From assembly GCA_019914995.1 (NCBI GenBank), contig CM034145.1, forward strand, positions 3,913,262-3,977,261: 64,000 nt of DNA, written 5' to 3'. The position numbers and the translations under genes are program-made. This DNA is from Acanthochlamys bracteata (taxonomy: Eukaryota > Streptophyta > Magnoliopsida > Pandanales > Velloziaceae). Shown here one piece after another: positions 23,267-35,387 of this stretch. How positions within the stretch are numbered: the stretch's first letter is position 1; every line of letters begins with the position of its first letter. Below the pieces are notes generated by a model. It worked only from the letters and a program-made list of their open reading frames with translations, was not told the DNA's origin and did no database searches.

Positions 23267-23786
23267 CTGCAGGAGAGCACCAACCCAATCAACAAAATTC
23301 AAAGCGTAATTTTAAATTTGAGTTAGCCTCAAATTAGGAAAATGAAATAAGTCAGTAAAGGCCACCCCAAGGATGAAACCATCTCAACTAGAGCAAGTGG
23401 GCACTAGTTCAAGCAGGAATTCCAAATTTGCACCAGTAGCATTCCATGCTGATGAAAAGTCAAATTTCAGACTAGCTAAGAAAAATTAAATGCTAAAAGA
23501 TGGCCTACCTCGTACTTCTAAAGAAACTATCACCTCAGCTTAAGAGCTCTCAAAGTGTGACGGAAAACCGAATGGGAAAGAGCTTAGAACTACAGCATAT
23601 AGATGAGCTTCAAAGGTAAGATTTCAAAAGGCTGAACTTAAGATTTTAAACCTGGAAGCAAAAAATATATATGCATAAGAGCTAAGACAGAAGCTTGCAA
23701 TAGACAGAACACAATGAAATATTGAGAAGGAAAAACACCCCCAAGCATATATCCAGAAGTATAGAACGCCTACGCATTCTTATCAC

Positions 23787-24475
23787 TGTTGGATACAAAC
23801 TAAAAACTAACTCCTTCGGCAGTTTCTCATCTTTAATCTTCTCACTTTATTTGCATTGAGTTTAATCTATTTGTGATTAATCCTGTGCTTAAGCTGTGAT
23901 TGTAACCTTTTCTGGAACATAGAAACTAAGTGCTTGGAGACTTAGAGAGTGGGGTCGGTAGAGCTCAGGAAATGTTCAGTACTTTTATAAGTTAGCTATA
24001 GTTGTGCAGATAGAGGGACGAGAGTCTAGTAGGGTATGAAAGTTTTTGTCTTGATTAAAAAAATTTGTAAAAGACAAGTGCGCTTGATGAAACACTTTGT
24101 TTAGTAAGTGTAATTTCTAAGGCTTGGTAGATTTATAGCTCCTATAAAAGAACGACCGTGAACATAGGTAAAGAAGTTTACCGAACCATGTTAAATATCG
24201 TTTTACCTCTACTTGCTAATTGACAAATTTTTGTATGTCTAGAAACTTTGCATGAATTACTTATGTTTATCTTGCAGGGACTGTCGTCGACATAGCCAAA
24301 TAGGTTCTTGCTATTTGGCGATTATATCTGTCTGCTTTTAATCCAAGCTAAACATTAAAGTCACTGCCAGCTATCTTGCTGTTGCCTGTAGGAAATTTTA
24401 TTAACCGAAACTTTTAGATATCAACTCAATTTTCTCTCCTATTTTGAATTGATTGTGCAGATTTTTTCAAAAACA
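23787..24475 (+). repeat. LTR-like fragment related to the solo LTR at 12483
   Basis: Starts TGTTGGATAC and ends TTTTTCAAAAACA. The 3' half parallels the solo LTR: 'gaacgaccgtgaacataggtaaagaagtttaccgaaccatgttaaat' against 'gagcgaccgtggatgtaggcaaaggggttttgccgaaccacgttaaat' (compared in short pieces), and a similar 'ctcaattttctctcctattt' near the end. Flanks do not give a clear 5-bp duplication. It has no neighbouring internal domains. Confidence 0.6.
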
Positions 24476-24845
24476 ATGTTCTAGAAAGCAATAATTTGTA
24501 TATTATCAAAATATGATCATGATTGCTTTAGTTAGCCGCTGTATGAAAGATTAAAATTTGTTTTGTATCTGTACTTAAATGATTAACAATTCTGCATAGA
24601 ATACAATCACGTTCCAACCTTGATACCATTTTCCAAGAAAATAGAGATGAGGATTAAAGCACCAATTAGATACCTAAGTTAGGTCAAGGAGGATTTTGAA
24701 TTGTGTGAGCTAGTTTCCCTAAGTAGGTATGATATATGATCAAAATTGGAGTCCATTTTTTGTCTAGTTAAGATTTCATGAATTCGAGAAGGCTTATATA
24801 ATATATGTGCAGACAGAAGTTGATTGAAATCCTTCTTAGACTATA

Positions 24846-25091
24846 GGCTCCGTATGAGAGTGCTTATGAAATAAAATATTTTGTAATAAAAACTATTTTT
24901 ATTTTATTTTAGAAAATAAGTTTTAATTTTTTTATCTAAAATAATAATAATAAAAAATAATTAATAATAAAATTTTATAATATAGAATTTATATTTTTAA
25001 AATTTTTTTAAAATAATTTTATAAAATACCGTAAAAATTTTATTAAAAAATATAAAATAAAAAAGAGCTTTTCGAATGGAACGAAGTGGCC
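24846..25091. mobile_element. AT-rich MITE
   Basis: Ends GGCTCCGTATGAGAGTGC and rc GGCCACTTCGTTCCATTCG are an imperfect inverted pair around the shared AT-rich core ('aataataaaattttataata'). Confidence 0.5.
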
Positions 25092-25269
25092 TTAGAAAAT
25101 GCCCTTGTTCATCTGCCATATGTTGGTGCTTGAATGTCTTTTTCTGGTTTCCTTCAGAAATTGACCTTCAAAATTGCCTTAGAAAATCTTATAAGATCTG
25201 ACCGATGCATAATGCTGTCTAGTAGCACAATGCAATTCAGTCCATTGCTAGTTTCATTTCTGCTAGTTG

Positions 25270-25512
25270 AAGGGGTCGTTCGAGAATGCGTACTGGTCGC
25301 GTTCCCGTAATGCATCCTCTAGATGCTCACCCCAAAAAAAAATTTCTTTTGATCTCTAAAATTTTTTAGAATTTAATAAATATGAATAAATTATAGTATA
25401 AATTATTATAGACAATTGTTTAAAAATATCTAAAAATATGGTAAATTTATTTTTAAAAAATTTGCAAAAATTTGTTTTTTTCAAAAGCTCTTTTTTTTAA
25501 ACAATCCGAAAC
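25270..25512. mobile_element. AT-rich MITE
   Basis: Ends GGGGTCGTTCGAGAATG and rc GGGGATAGTTTCGGATTG are similar; the inside is AT-rich. It lies 650 bp upstream of the GUX-like start codon. The interval 25513-26100 shows no gene. Confidence 0.5.
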
Positions 25513-26107
25513 TATCCCCAAGATCTTCTAGATTGAGATTTTAGATTTATTTGCTGCAGTTGCCTTTTCTTATTAAATCAAAGACACATTTAATATGCTC
25601 AAAACCATAAACTATAAGTTTTATGCTTTTGCTATCTTCAAACCTACTCGGGAATTCCAAAATTCATCCACAACCTGCTGCCTTACCAAACTCAAATAGT
25701 TTGGTATAATAGTTTTATGATCGTATTGGACACAATATTAACAATAGGTATTAGTTTATATATTATTGATATTGACTTTTTATTAAAGAGGATGGTAGTG
25801 CTTGCAGCAAACTACATTTCCCATATTTTGTTATGAATGATAGTTAAACAATATCCAAACTACCAATACATGCTCACAATATTGGTTCTCATGAAAAATA
25901 AATAAATAAATAAACAAAATAACAACTCAAGCATACACAAGTTCTTTGTTCCTCAAAAAACTATCTATCCTAAACAAATTAATTGGGCATTGACTAACTT
26001 CAGAGGTGTCCACTAATCCTTTCTCCTACAATCCTACCACTACTTAACAGCTAGCCTCACCATCAACTTATTCGATGCTGTTGCTGCAACATGCAAACCA
26101 TTATCTC

Positions 26108-26118
26108 ATTATATATAT
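26108..26118 (+). promoter_or_regulatory. Possible TATA box of the GUX-like gene
   Basis: ATTATATATAT lies about 50 bp before the start codon at 26165. Position would give a very short leader; TATA-like words are common in this AT-rich DNA. Confidence 0.25.
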
Positions 26119-26164
26119 GCTTTCAAGAAATTTCCTTGGACACAAAAAACTGAGATCAGAGGCG

Positions 26165-28032
26165 ATGAAGTCACCGTCGCCGAATACTTTGATCATTGCA
26201 ATCATTCTGTTCTTTATCATAGTCGTTTCTAACATCTATGCTGCACTTGTTCTCCAGCTAGATTATCTCTACAATCCGAGCAACATCTTTCCTGAAGGTA
26301 CTTGTATGTTCAGAGACTGTAACCTCAAGAAGGTAAGGTCAGTGTTGTCGATCCTCTATGCATACATGTATGAAATACATATTGTTCAATGTGCAGGAGA
26401 AAAAAAAATTTGTAACTATTCAATATTGTTGAAGGTTGATCGCTGGTAGGTCAAGAGTGCCTGCATTCTTGGAAGAATTGCTTAAAAACGCTACGATTGG
26501 ATTGGTGAACTTGAAAAGAGAAGAATTCGAGCAATGGAAGTACTCCAACGAGATTGAATTTGAACGGGTATCGTCTAGCTTGAAGTGGGAGCATTTGTAC
26601 CCTGAATATGTTGGTGGGGACAATGAGAGACCATCATGCCCTGAGATACCGATGCCGGACTTCTCAACTACTGGTTTGATGGATGTTATAGTTGCTAGGA
26701 TACCATGTCAGTGGCCGAAATATGGGTGGAAAAGAGACGTATTGCGGCTTCAAATACATCTTGTCATGGCCAACCTAGCGGCCAAGCGAGTAGTCAAGGA
26801 TAGCAAGGGAAAGGTGAGGCTCGCGTTTTTAAGCTCATGCCAGCCAATGATTGAGATTTTCCGTTGTGATGACATTGTGAAGCATCAAGGACAGTGGTGG
26901 TTCTATGAGATCGATGCAAGAAGGCTAGAGGAAGTAGTGGCTATGCCTGTTGGTTCCTGCAGCCTTGCCTTGCCAGTGCCAGGAGAAGGTATGCAACTTT
27001 TCCAGCATCATATTACTCTGCAGACATGATTGGTATTTTCCTAGAACAATCATTACTCTACAGTTTAAATGTATTCTAACAGCATGCTCATGGAATTTTA
27101 CAGTAAATGATGGTCTGTACAATCTACCAAGATTGGATGACACACTGAAGCGCAGGGCATGGGAAGCCTATGCAACTGTTCTCCACTCATCGGATGCCTA
27201 CACCTGCGGCGCAATCTCCCTAGCTTTGAGCATTAGAAAGACAGGCTCGAAACGTGATCTCCTCCTCCTCCATGATAAATCAATCCCATCAGAGAATCTT
27301 GAGGCTCTTCGAATGGCGGGATGGAATCTTCGTTTGATCCGGCGCATCCGTAGTACACATGCAAAGAAGAACGCCTATAACAAGTACAACTACAGCAAGC
27401 TCCGACTTTGGCAACTTACAGACTATAACAAGATTGTTTTCATCGATTCTGATATCATTGTCCTCAAGAATCTCGACTTTCTTTTCTATTTCCCTCAAGT
27501 TTCAGCAACCGTCAACAACGGAATGATATTCAACTCCGGCATCATGGTCATCGAACCCTCCAACTGCACTTTCAAAACCTTGATGGACCAGCGAAATCAT
27601 ATCGTATCGTACAACGGTGGCGACCAAGGATTCCTTAACGAGGTATTTGTGTGGTGGCACAGGCTTTCTCGCCGAGTAAACTTCTTGAAATGGGCCAACG
27701 GTACGAAGCAGGCGAATGCGAAGGAGCACCTGTACAGCATTGACCCACCTCAGCTCTATGCAATCCATTTTCTGGGAAAGAAGCCATGGCGTTGCTATAG
27801 AGACTACGATTGCAACTGGCTGGATAACCATTCCAAGCTTTTTGCGAGCAATGCTGCAAACCGAAGGTGGTGGCAGTTGTACGATGAGATGGATGCTGGA
27901 CAAAAGAAGTTCTGCTCGTTGCCGGACTGGCAGAAAACGTACCTTGATCGGAAAAGTAAGAAGGCAGGAGAAATAAGGTTTCCAGATGGACAGTCCAGTT
28001 GGAATATTACAGACAAGAGAAAATATGAGTGA
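26165..28032 (+). CDS. GUX/PGSIP-type glucuronosyltransferase (GT8)
   Basis: Three exons, 26165-26337, 26435-26988 and 27104-28032, give 551 residues, close to Arabidopsis PGSIP4/GUX4-like proteins. Residues 8-30 are a membrane anchor, as in a type II Golgi enzyme. The GT8 domain lies mainly in exon 3: FIDSD with the metal-binding DxD at 357-359, YNGGDQGFLNE (412-422) and HFLGKKPW (464-471). Known family role: transfer of glucuronic acid from UDP-GlcA to xylan; the exact substrate here is inferred. Intron 2 has clean GTATGC...TTTTACAG borders. Intron 1 is less sure: a consensus donor GTAAGG at 26333 gives no open join, so I use GTCAGT at 26338 with the acceptor TTGAAG at 26434. The first Met at 26165 fits the anchor better than the upstream one at 26075. 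Confidence 0.9.
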
Positions 28033-28441
28033 GCTCATTCACATTCCAAACTTTCTTTCGCTCTTTTTAATCGATTCGATTCTTTTATTTGTACCCATAA
28101 CTTAGGTACGACTAGTTTTTTGTAACCTGAACTGTTACTAATCTGGATATCAGATGAAAATACATAAGGTAATAGTTGATTAATTATCATCCAAAATGAA
28201 TAGTGTCTCGTTTGTCTCGTCGGATAAAAAAATCTGTTACTTTTCTTTTTGGATTGACATTACCATGAGTTTTATTATTTGGAGTAATTGACATCCAAAA
28301 TGAATAGTGCTTGCTACTACGTGGGCGCACGGAATTGCCGAGGATACGTTGGTTATTATGATGTATGGAAGCTTAAGTTGGGCCCTCTGTACTTTCAGAT
28401 TAACTTATTTCCTCCAATATTTTTACAAATCGTTATCACAC
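28033..28441. other. 3' flank of the GUX-like gene
   Basis: Contains a short duplicated word 'ccaaaatgaatagtg' (28190 and 28292). No gene. Confidence 0.4.
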
Positions 28442-28750
28442 CACTATAAGGAAAAATATTATTATGTGCCAAAATATTAGCATCCAAATGAAAACGGTAT
28501 TTGACCAATTTAGCAATAACTAAAACGTCTCTATTACGTAGATATCTATGATTAGCAGACAGTGACGGTCGCTATTACCTCAAGTGCAGGTTTGCTATTA
28601 GATCGAGAAAGTAGCGACCAAAATTGAATGGGTCGTACAGCGCAATAGTGACTATCGGCCGCTATTGTTTAGGGAAATAATGATCAGTATTATGATGGTA
28701 GCTATGCTCTAGAGCAATAACAACTGGGTATAGTTTGATCGCTATAGTTG
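28442..28750. mobile_element. CACTA-type transposon terminus
   Basis: CACTATAAGGAAAAAT at 28442 resembles the En/Spm (CACTA) end CACTACAAGAAAAAT. The next 300 bp hold several 'gcgacc' / 'ggtcgctat' / 'gatcgctata' words in both orientations, like the subterminal motif arrays of this superfamily. The opposite end was not found. Confidence 0.5.
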
Positions 28751-29110
28751 TCACGATCCAATCCATGATCGGTACTAAATCAAATCAAATCAAAGTAAAA
28801 TTCAAACTCGGTTCAGCCTAATAAGTTTAACAAAAAATCAACTCAAAATAACACGATTCAAAATTTTTAGAAAATTATAACTGAACCTTTTTTTAAAAAT
28901 TCAACGAGAAGAATCTAACAATTTCAAAAATCAAGAATAGATATGTAATAATATCATAAACTAATACGAATTCAAGTTATCAAAATAATAAAATAGTTAA
29001 ACAGAAGATGGGCTATCCAAAGCCAACACTTATAAAATATATATGTCTCTCGAATATCAATAGATGTCTAACTACAAACTAGTAGATACACAAATCATTA
29101 AAGACCATAA

Positions 29111-30780
29111 CCTGAAAAAAATCCTGATCAAGTGCTAGCAGCTAAGAAAAAATATCAATAATTAGTTGGTAGGTTAATTTATTTATCACATACTCATCTT
29201 GATATAGTCTATGCAGTGAGTTTTGTTAGTTAGTTTATGAAAGTGTTAACAGAATTTTAATATATTTAAAGTCAGCACCAGATAGGAAAATTACTATTTA
29301 GTACGGGTAGCAAACTATGATCCGACTTGAAAACTCACCTCAAAACTGATCTATTTAATTAGAATAATGGTTAGAAAATTTGACCCATACAAATATATGG
29401 ATAGAGTTAGAGTTGAATAAATTTGACCCGATTATTAAATAGGTCAATCCAAGCTCAACTGAAATTAACCCACAAATCCGAATTGTTTCCTCTTGAAGGA
29501 ACAATTCTTTCTAGTTTTTCATTTGTTGTAAAATGGAATTTTAGAAATAGAAAGAATCAGTAATAATAATTTATAAATTATTATATTAAATTATATTATA
29601 TTTATAATTAATTATTTACCTTCATGCCTTAAAAATAATGTAATATGAGAATTATAATATTATCGAAAGTATTACTATGTAGGTATTTTTTTAATGATGA
29701 ATTTGGATATATAAAGATTTTTATCAAAATTTTGTTAAATAGCTATATTTATCAAAATTTTTATCAAAATTATTAGTATGTATTTATAATCATAAAATTA
29801 CACCTGTCACCACGTATTTTAAAAAAATATAAATAAATTTCTTTTTGTATATTTTGAGGACCGATGATGATAGTAAAAAATGCACATTTTGATGGGCACT
29901 CACTATATCTTTTTATGAAAAATATCATGCACTTTCATTACAACTGACTGTATAATTTTGCTTAACTTAAGAATATAGAATTAAAAATATAATTATTAAA
30001 TTGGTCGACTTGAATTTAATCCGGTTAATAAATAGGTTGGGTTAAGGTTGCTAATTTTGATCAGTATAAATTTATAGATTGGGTTAGGGTTGAACAAATT
30101 TGATCCGGTTATTAAATGGGTCGACTCAAAATCGGTCCATCAACTCAAATTGTCATCCCGATTATTTAGTAAGTATAATCATCTGAATATAAATAGATAT
30201 ATTGATATAGATTGGGGAGGAGATAAGACCGATAGACGCTCTATATCCAGCTATTTGACATTTGTTAATGGTAATTTAATTACATGAAGGAGTAAGAAAC
30301 AGAATGTAGTTGCTTTATCGTCTGCTGAAACTGAATACATAGAAATGGTACATAGAGTTTGTGAATTCTTATGTTGCGAATGTTGTTGACGGAGTTTAGT
30401 TTTTCTCCTAAAAATTTTATAAAACTATTTTGTGATAAAAATGCCACAATAAATGTTATTCATAATCTAGTGCAGCATGATCGAACAAAATATGCTAAGA
30501 TGGATCGACATTTTATCAAGAAAAAGTTGGAGGCAAACTTGATTGAGTTATCTTTTATGACTTCAGAAACAAAGTTTTGAAGATATATCGACAAAATGAG
30601 TCTTAAGAAAATTCTTTCATGACTCACTGAACAAATTGAGCATTGATGATATTTTTGTACCAAATTGAGAAATAATTTTGGCGTGAGTTAACAATGTTAG
30701 AATTAATTATCTTAGATATTTTTTTTAATATTATATTATATTTTTAAGATATCATTCTTTATTTAGAACTCTTTTCATTT
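29111..30780 (+). mobile_element. Copia remnant: end of RT, RNase H, 3' LTR
   Basis: About 29125-29290 encodes the end of RT (VLAAKKKYQ, LVGRLIYLSHTHLD, with stops). After an inserted hAT-like element (29304-30162) RNase H resumes at 30172 (HLNINRYIDIDWGGDKTDRR, SSAETEYIEM, LFCDKNATINV, DRHFIKKKLEANLIELSF). A decayed LTR start (TTTTGGCGTGAGTTAACA) follows at about 30678. Protein and LTR match the element at 8962-14815, so it is a second, older copy of that family. Confidence 0.8.
29304..30162 (+). mobile_element. 859-bp hAT-like element inserted in Copia remnant
   Basis: TATTTAGTA lies on both sides (29295-29303, 30163-30171), and joining them restores the Copia frame. Ends CGGGTAGCAAACTATG and rc CGGGATGACAATTTG are imperfect inverted repeats. 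Inside, near each end, is a subterminal block 'tttgacccgattattaaatagg' / 'tttgatccggttattaaatggg'. The AT-rich middle ('attactatgtaggt', 'gaatttggat') is shared with copies at 34511 and 58226. An 8-9 bp duplication fits the hAT superfamily. No transposase. Confidence 0.8.
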
Positions 30781-30784
30781 AGCA

Positions 30785-30838
30785 CTATAATATAATGATA
30801 TATATATATATATATATATATATTTATTTATTTATTTA
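30785..30838. repeat. AT microsatellite
   Basis: (TA)n followed by (TTTA)n, about 30800-30838, next to the decayed LTR. Confidence 0.85.
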
Positions 30839-30879
30839 AAAAATGTAAAAAAGATTGAAATAGAGTTTTATTTTAAGAA

Positions 30880-31062
30880 TTGATAATTTTAATTATTAAA
30901 TGAGTCGATCTGAATTTGATTCGATTATTAAATATGTGAGGTTATGGTTAAAAATTTTGACCTATATAATTTATGAGTTAGATTAAAGTTGAACAAACTA
31001 AACCCGATTATTAAATAGACCGACCCGAAACTGATCAACCAATTTAAATTGTAATCACTAAG
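30880..31062 (+). repeat. Truncated copy of the hAT-like family
   Basis: Only the right end is present: 'attattaaatgagtcgatctgaatttgattcg' parallels 29990-30162 in short pieces, including the block 'gaacaaactaaacccgattattaaatagac'. It ends near 'taattgtaatcact'. About 180 bp. Confidence 0.65.
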
Positions 31063-32550
31063 TGCTGGTTTTTCATTCAAGTTCACAAGTTTCACATGTT
31101 ATTTGTGGTATTTTTGTAACCTCCTACCAGTAGACAACATCGAATTCCCAATTAAACAAAAATATCATTTAATGAGACAATGACAGAGAGCTCAAGAGGA
31201 AAGAAATAAGTAGACAGCTAACATGGTTCTGTCAATAGCAAAAAATTTTGGGTCAGTTTCCAAAAGCAAAAATAGGACCTCCAAAATGTGGTTCGAGATG
31301 AAAGATAATGTATTTGCACCGCTGTCCAGAAGAGGTTCACTATGGTGCATTCAGAATTAGCTGGTGCAACATAACGAACTACTTTGATTTTTGTAAAATT
31401 CGTTTCTTTATAGAATGACCTAAATTTTTGGACTATAGAAACTTTAAGATGTCTTTATCTATAGAAAATCAAATCATGAAAATATTGTATTACAAGATTG
31501 CTATCCAGAAAGCTACAAGCTGATCTGTTAAGTGTTTATGCGATTAGGAAACTTCATAAATTTATCTTGTCTTTGATACTTGATGAAATTTCTTGGAACT
31601 TGACTTGATTTACTCTATTAAATATCCTCTTTCAACTGTAACAAAGAAATCCCCAATTTGTCAACTAAACTGAAAGATATTCAACTCTATAGATAGCTTC
31701 CGATAAATATAGAACACTTAGTAAGACTTTTATCCTTATTCTGTCCATCCACCAAATAATCTTGTCCAAAACTAAACAATGATTCTCGAATATGTGTTAG
31801 CATCAAAGCACGTGAAATTTCCAACAACAAGAATGCTAATAAAGACAATAATAGAAATTAGTTGTGAGTTGTAACTTCTAACAGGTCCAACATTATTAAA
31901 TTCCTCCTGAATAGATACACATATACGCATTTGTATGTATAGTCACATACTCATATGACTCACAACTTTAAATTTTTATTTTTTAATTATTGATAAGTAA
32001 AATATTACAATCTTATTTAAATCTCGATTTTACGATCCTATTTAGATGGAGTTAATTTACTTAAATTATGATCTTGACAACCTTGGATGCAACTAAGATT
32101 TGTTATTGATGCATTTTGGGATGGAGGGTTGCCGTTAATAAAATTACTGATATACTAGATGGACCATTGCAAGATTTGACTATAGGATTGTGGGACTATT
32201 TGTGTTGTTCGGAAGCATACAAGAAACCTATTCGTAATGATGCTATCACAGTGTTTAATTTTTTCTAAAAAGAAACGTATAAAGGATCCGAATATTTTTT
32301 GTGTGGTACAGATGGACAACGAATCAAGGGTAATATATTTTTCTAACTAGATGGTCCTTTGCGCACTCAATACCAATATTTTAGTATGTGTGTTTCTTTG
32401 ATCCCATCTATGCTATGAATATGTGTGAAATGCAATTTGCGAAGTCATACATATCTACATATCTATGAATTTGTGAAGTCATACATATCCCATCATACAT
32501 ATCTATGAATATGTATGAAATACCAGTCGGGCTAGTGTATTGGTGAAGTC
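31063..32550. other. Interval without recognisable gene
   Basis: No open frame or known repeat stands out. A small local duplication of 'catacatatctatgaat' words occurs at 32430-32520. Confidence 0.35.
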
Positions 32551-32559
32551 ATTATATGG

Positions 32560-33650
32560 GGTTGACTCGAGCCCTCTCTTAATCATTAGACTCTTATAGT
32601 AGTCACGGCATTCATAGTACCAATTCTTGTATCGCACAAACCTAATATTCTATAAGTATGTCAATGTCTTAGGATCAGACAAATCTAACTCGAACTTATC
32701 CTACCATAATAAAAAGAAACTTATGAACAAATTCAAACACTTAAGGATGCATATTATGCTAGCATTAAGATACTTACAACCATCATGGAATAGATCTCGA
32801 CCTTGATAGATTTGTTAATTTGACTCCAACCTCTAGTATCCTTTACGATAGCAAATATATGTATCAAGTAAACCAGGTATGTCGTCTTACTTGTGAACCA
32901 GTTGACTTGTTAACTAATTAGTCTCCGAATGCTATCTGGGATATCAATCTTGACATTTTTTTTGTTCCCCAATATATATATTTCCAAATCAGTACATCTA
33001 TTGCTAGCTCGAGAAAGTTGTGTTTGTGTATCAAGAAACCCTATTTGGAGTACTAGTGTGAAGTGCAATAATGAGTAAATAATAAATTCATTAAAAAGAA
33101 TACTTACCGCTGCTTGAGACGTTAGGATCTTAAATCTCCAAGTCAGTAATATTCTGTGTTGATTGTAGTAGTGAAAGTCTTCTTTTGCTAGATTTTAGGC
33201 ACAAATCAAGATAACTTGATATGAAGCACCTGCGCACAAAGTTGAGTTAAATTATTTTATGAAGAAATACATTAACTCACATAGCATAAGTATGTAAAAA
33301 TCATAAATTTTAACTAACTCTCACATACATTTTAATTTTCAAATGTAATCATCATCGCTTTAGTCATACTCGTCTAAACTTTCATTGTCGTTTCGGTCCG
33401 TACCTTAAGAAACTCCTTCATTGTCATTCAAAACTTCTATCACTTTGTGATCAACCTTCACTATTTTATTTAAATGGTATATTTGATGCTATCATTTTCA
33501 TTTGTTATTGTTGAACACATCTTTGTAGGCATCAATCGCTGCTAGGCCTACATCATCACCTATATCTGTCCCTTATTTATCTTCGTCTTTCCCAAATAAT
33601 GATGAATGAAATAAATATCAATATTGTGATTATTATACCAGCTTTTCTTA
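32560..33650 (-). pseudogene. Decayed plant transposase-like exons (Ptta/En-Spm type)
   Basis: On the minus strand at about 32702-32570 an acceptor-like TATGGTAG is followed by DKFELDLSDPKTLTYL, a stop, then RFVRYKNWYYECRDYYKSL, which resembles the plant transposase (Ptta/En/Spm) domain 'KFDLDLSDP...FRQYRYKLH.HYK'. About 33600-33340 on the same strand is rich in acidic words (NDNEGVS, NDNESLDEYD), as at the C-terminus of CACTA transposases. Stops are frequent. It might belong to the CACTA end at 28442, with later insertions between; this is inference. Confidence 0.4.
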
Positions 33651-33734
33651 TATCAGTTGTTAACTAGTATATTTAGTGATTTGATTTTTGTCGGTTGATA
33701 AATTTTAATTGTTAAAGTCCACTTTGTGTATGAG

Positions 33735-34025
33735 CTTAAAGTGATGCTTGGCCGTGCATATGACTATTTATCAAAACTTAATTTCAAACGTTTGTTTTCC
33801 AATAAACTTTTTATAATAGCTTTAAAAGAATCAAAAAATTTGAGAAATACAAATAAATTATACTCATACAATTATTATATGTATAACTTTATTTATTTTT
33901 TGAAATAAAAAAATTATGCTCGTTTTTCGAAAACATCTTAGTGACTTACAACTTATATGTATAACTTTATTTATCAATAAGTTTGTTTTATAAAAGCTTT
34001 TTATTTGAAGGACTCCAAAACGTTC
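33735..34025. repeat. AT-rich MITE-like segment
   Basis: Begins 'aagtgatgcttggccgtgc' and ends 'aaaacgttccttaagc', with AT-rich inside; the ends are a poor inverted pair. Confidence 0.3.
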
Positions 34026-34486
34026 CTTAAGCAACTTAAAATTTGCGAACTAGAGCAAAACATTCATAAAAGAAAGCAGTGATTCAGAAGTAGAGGTATC
34101 TCAATACATGGGTGTTTCTGCTCAAAGAGAATAGGTGGGAAGAGCCGTTCAGACTGAAACGGAAAGATAAACCAATTATTAGCAAGAGCAAGACTGCTGT
34201 CGAGTGCTTATCACTACCCGGAGAAGGCAGACTAATGTGTAGGTAGTATTAATGCTCTTTGATCTTGTTAAATGTACCAACTAATGTGCTACGCAGTTCT
34301 TTGTTGGGTAACATGTAGAAGATTTTAATACAGTCCTCGGTTGGGTATGTTATAGAAGTTAGTGCATGTTTTTGGTTTCCAACCAAACATTCGTACATAT
34401 TAAACTCTTGTAATATTGAGATAATTTGTTGTACCTCCTGGGATGATGTTCTCAACATAATGACTAGTAATGTCTTACAAGAGAAA
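34026..34486. other. Spacer with a short minus frame of unknown nature
   Basis: A 69-codon minus-strand frame (34458-34249) has no family I know and no splice support. Not called as a gene. Confidence 0.3.
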
Positions 34487-34505
34487 TTCTCTCTCTCTCT
34501 CTCTC
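34487..34505. repeat. CT microsatellite
   Basis: (CT)9-like run that ends where the hAT-like copy begins. Confidence 0.85.
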
Positions 34506-35387
34506 AATATATGGCTCGATCCAAAATTTTAATTCGAAATTGATCAATTTAGTTCATATCAAAGTTGAAAATTTTGATCCGTATAACTATATGTATTTGA
34601 ACAAACTTGATCTAATTATTAAGTAGATCGACTCTGATTGATACGAAATTGATTCACCAATTCGAATTGTCACATTTTGAAAGAATAATTTTTTTTAATT
34701 TTTTTGCCGTATAATAAAATTTTGACTAAAAAAATTGATAATAGTAATTTATAAATTATTAATATTTATTTTATTTATAATTAATTATTTATTTTTATGA
34801 TTTAGTAAAATAGTGTAAGATGAAAATTATAATATTGTCGAAAATATTACTATGTAGGTTTTTTTTAATGGCGAATTTGGATTTTATAAAAAAAACTTTT
34901 ATCAAAAGTTTGTCGGTTAACTATATTTTATCAAAATTTTTATCGAAAGTATCACTATATTTTTACAATAATAAAATTTCGGCTGTCATCGTATATTTTT
35001 AAAATAAAAATAAATTTTTTTTAAAAATATTTTAAAGATTGATGAATATACTAAAGAATCTATATTTTGATAGATACTTACCATATTTCTTCACTAAATA
35101 TATCATGCATATTTATTCAAGCTGATTTTATAATTTTAGTCAAGCTTAAAAGTGTAAAATTAAAAAATATAAAATTTAGTTATTAGATAAATCGATTCGA
35201 ATTTGATCCGATTGTTAACTAAATTAGATTAGAATTAAATTTTGATCCGTATAAATTTATAAATTAAATTATAATTAAATAAAATTCGTATAAATTTATA
35301 AATTAAATAATAATTAAATGAATTTAATTCGATTATATTAAAAAGATCGACTAAAAATCGACTGACCAAATAAAATTATCACCCCTA
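34506..35387 (+). mobile_element. hAT-like element, third copy, left end lost
   Basis: Same order as 29304-30162: 'atatatggctcgatcc' at the left (in the family it follows GGGTGGCA), 'ttatcaaaatttttatcga' in the middle, 'aaattatcacccct' at the right. The terminal GGGTGG on the left is replaced by the CT microsatellite. More diverged than the other two. Confidence 0.7.

Noticed and set aside
27502-28038. 178-codon minus-strand frame opposite the GUX-like gene
   Set aside because: Lies entirely antisense to exon 3, whose GT8 motifs are clear; no independent domain.
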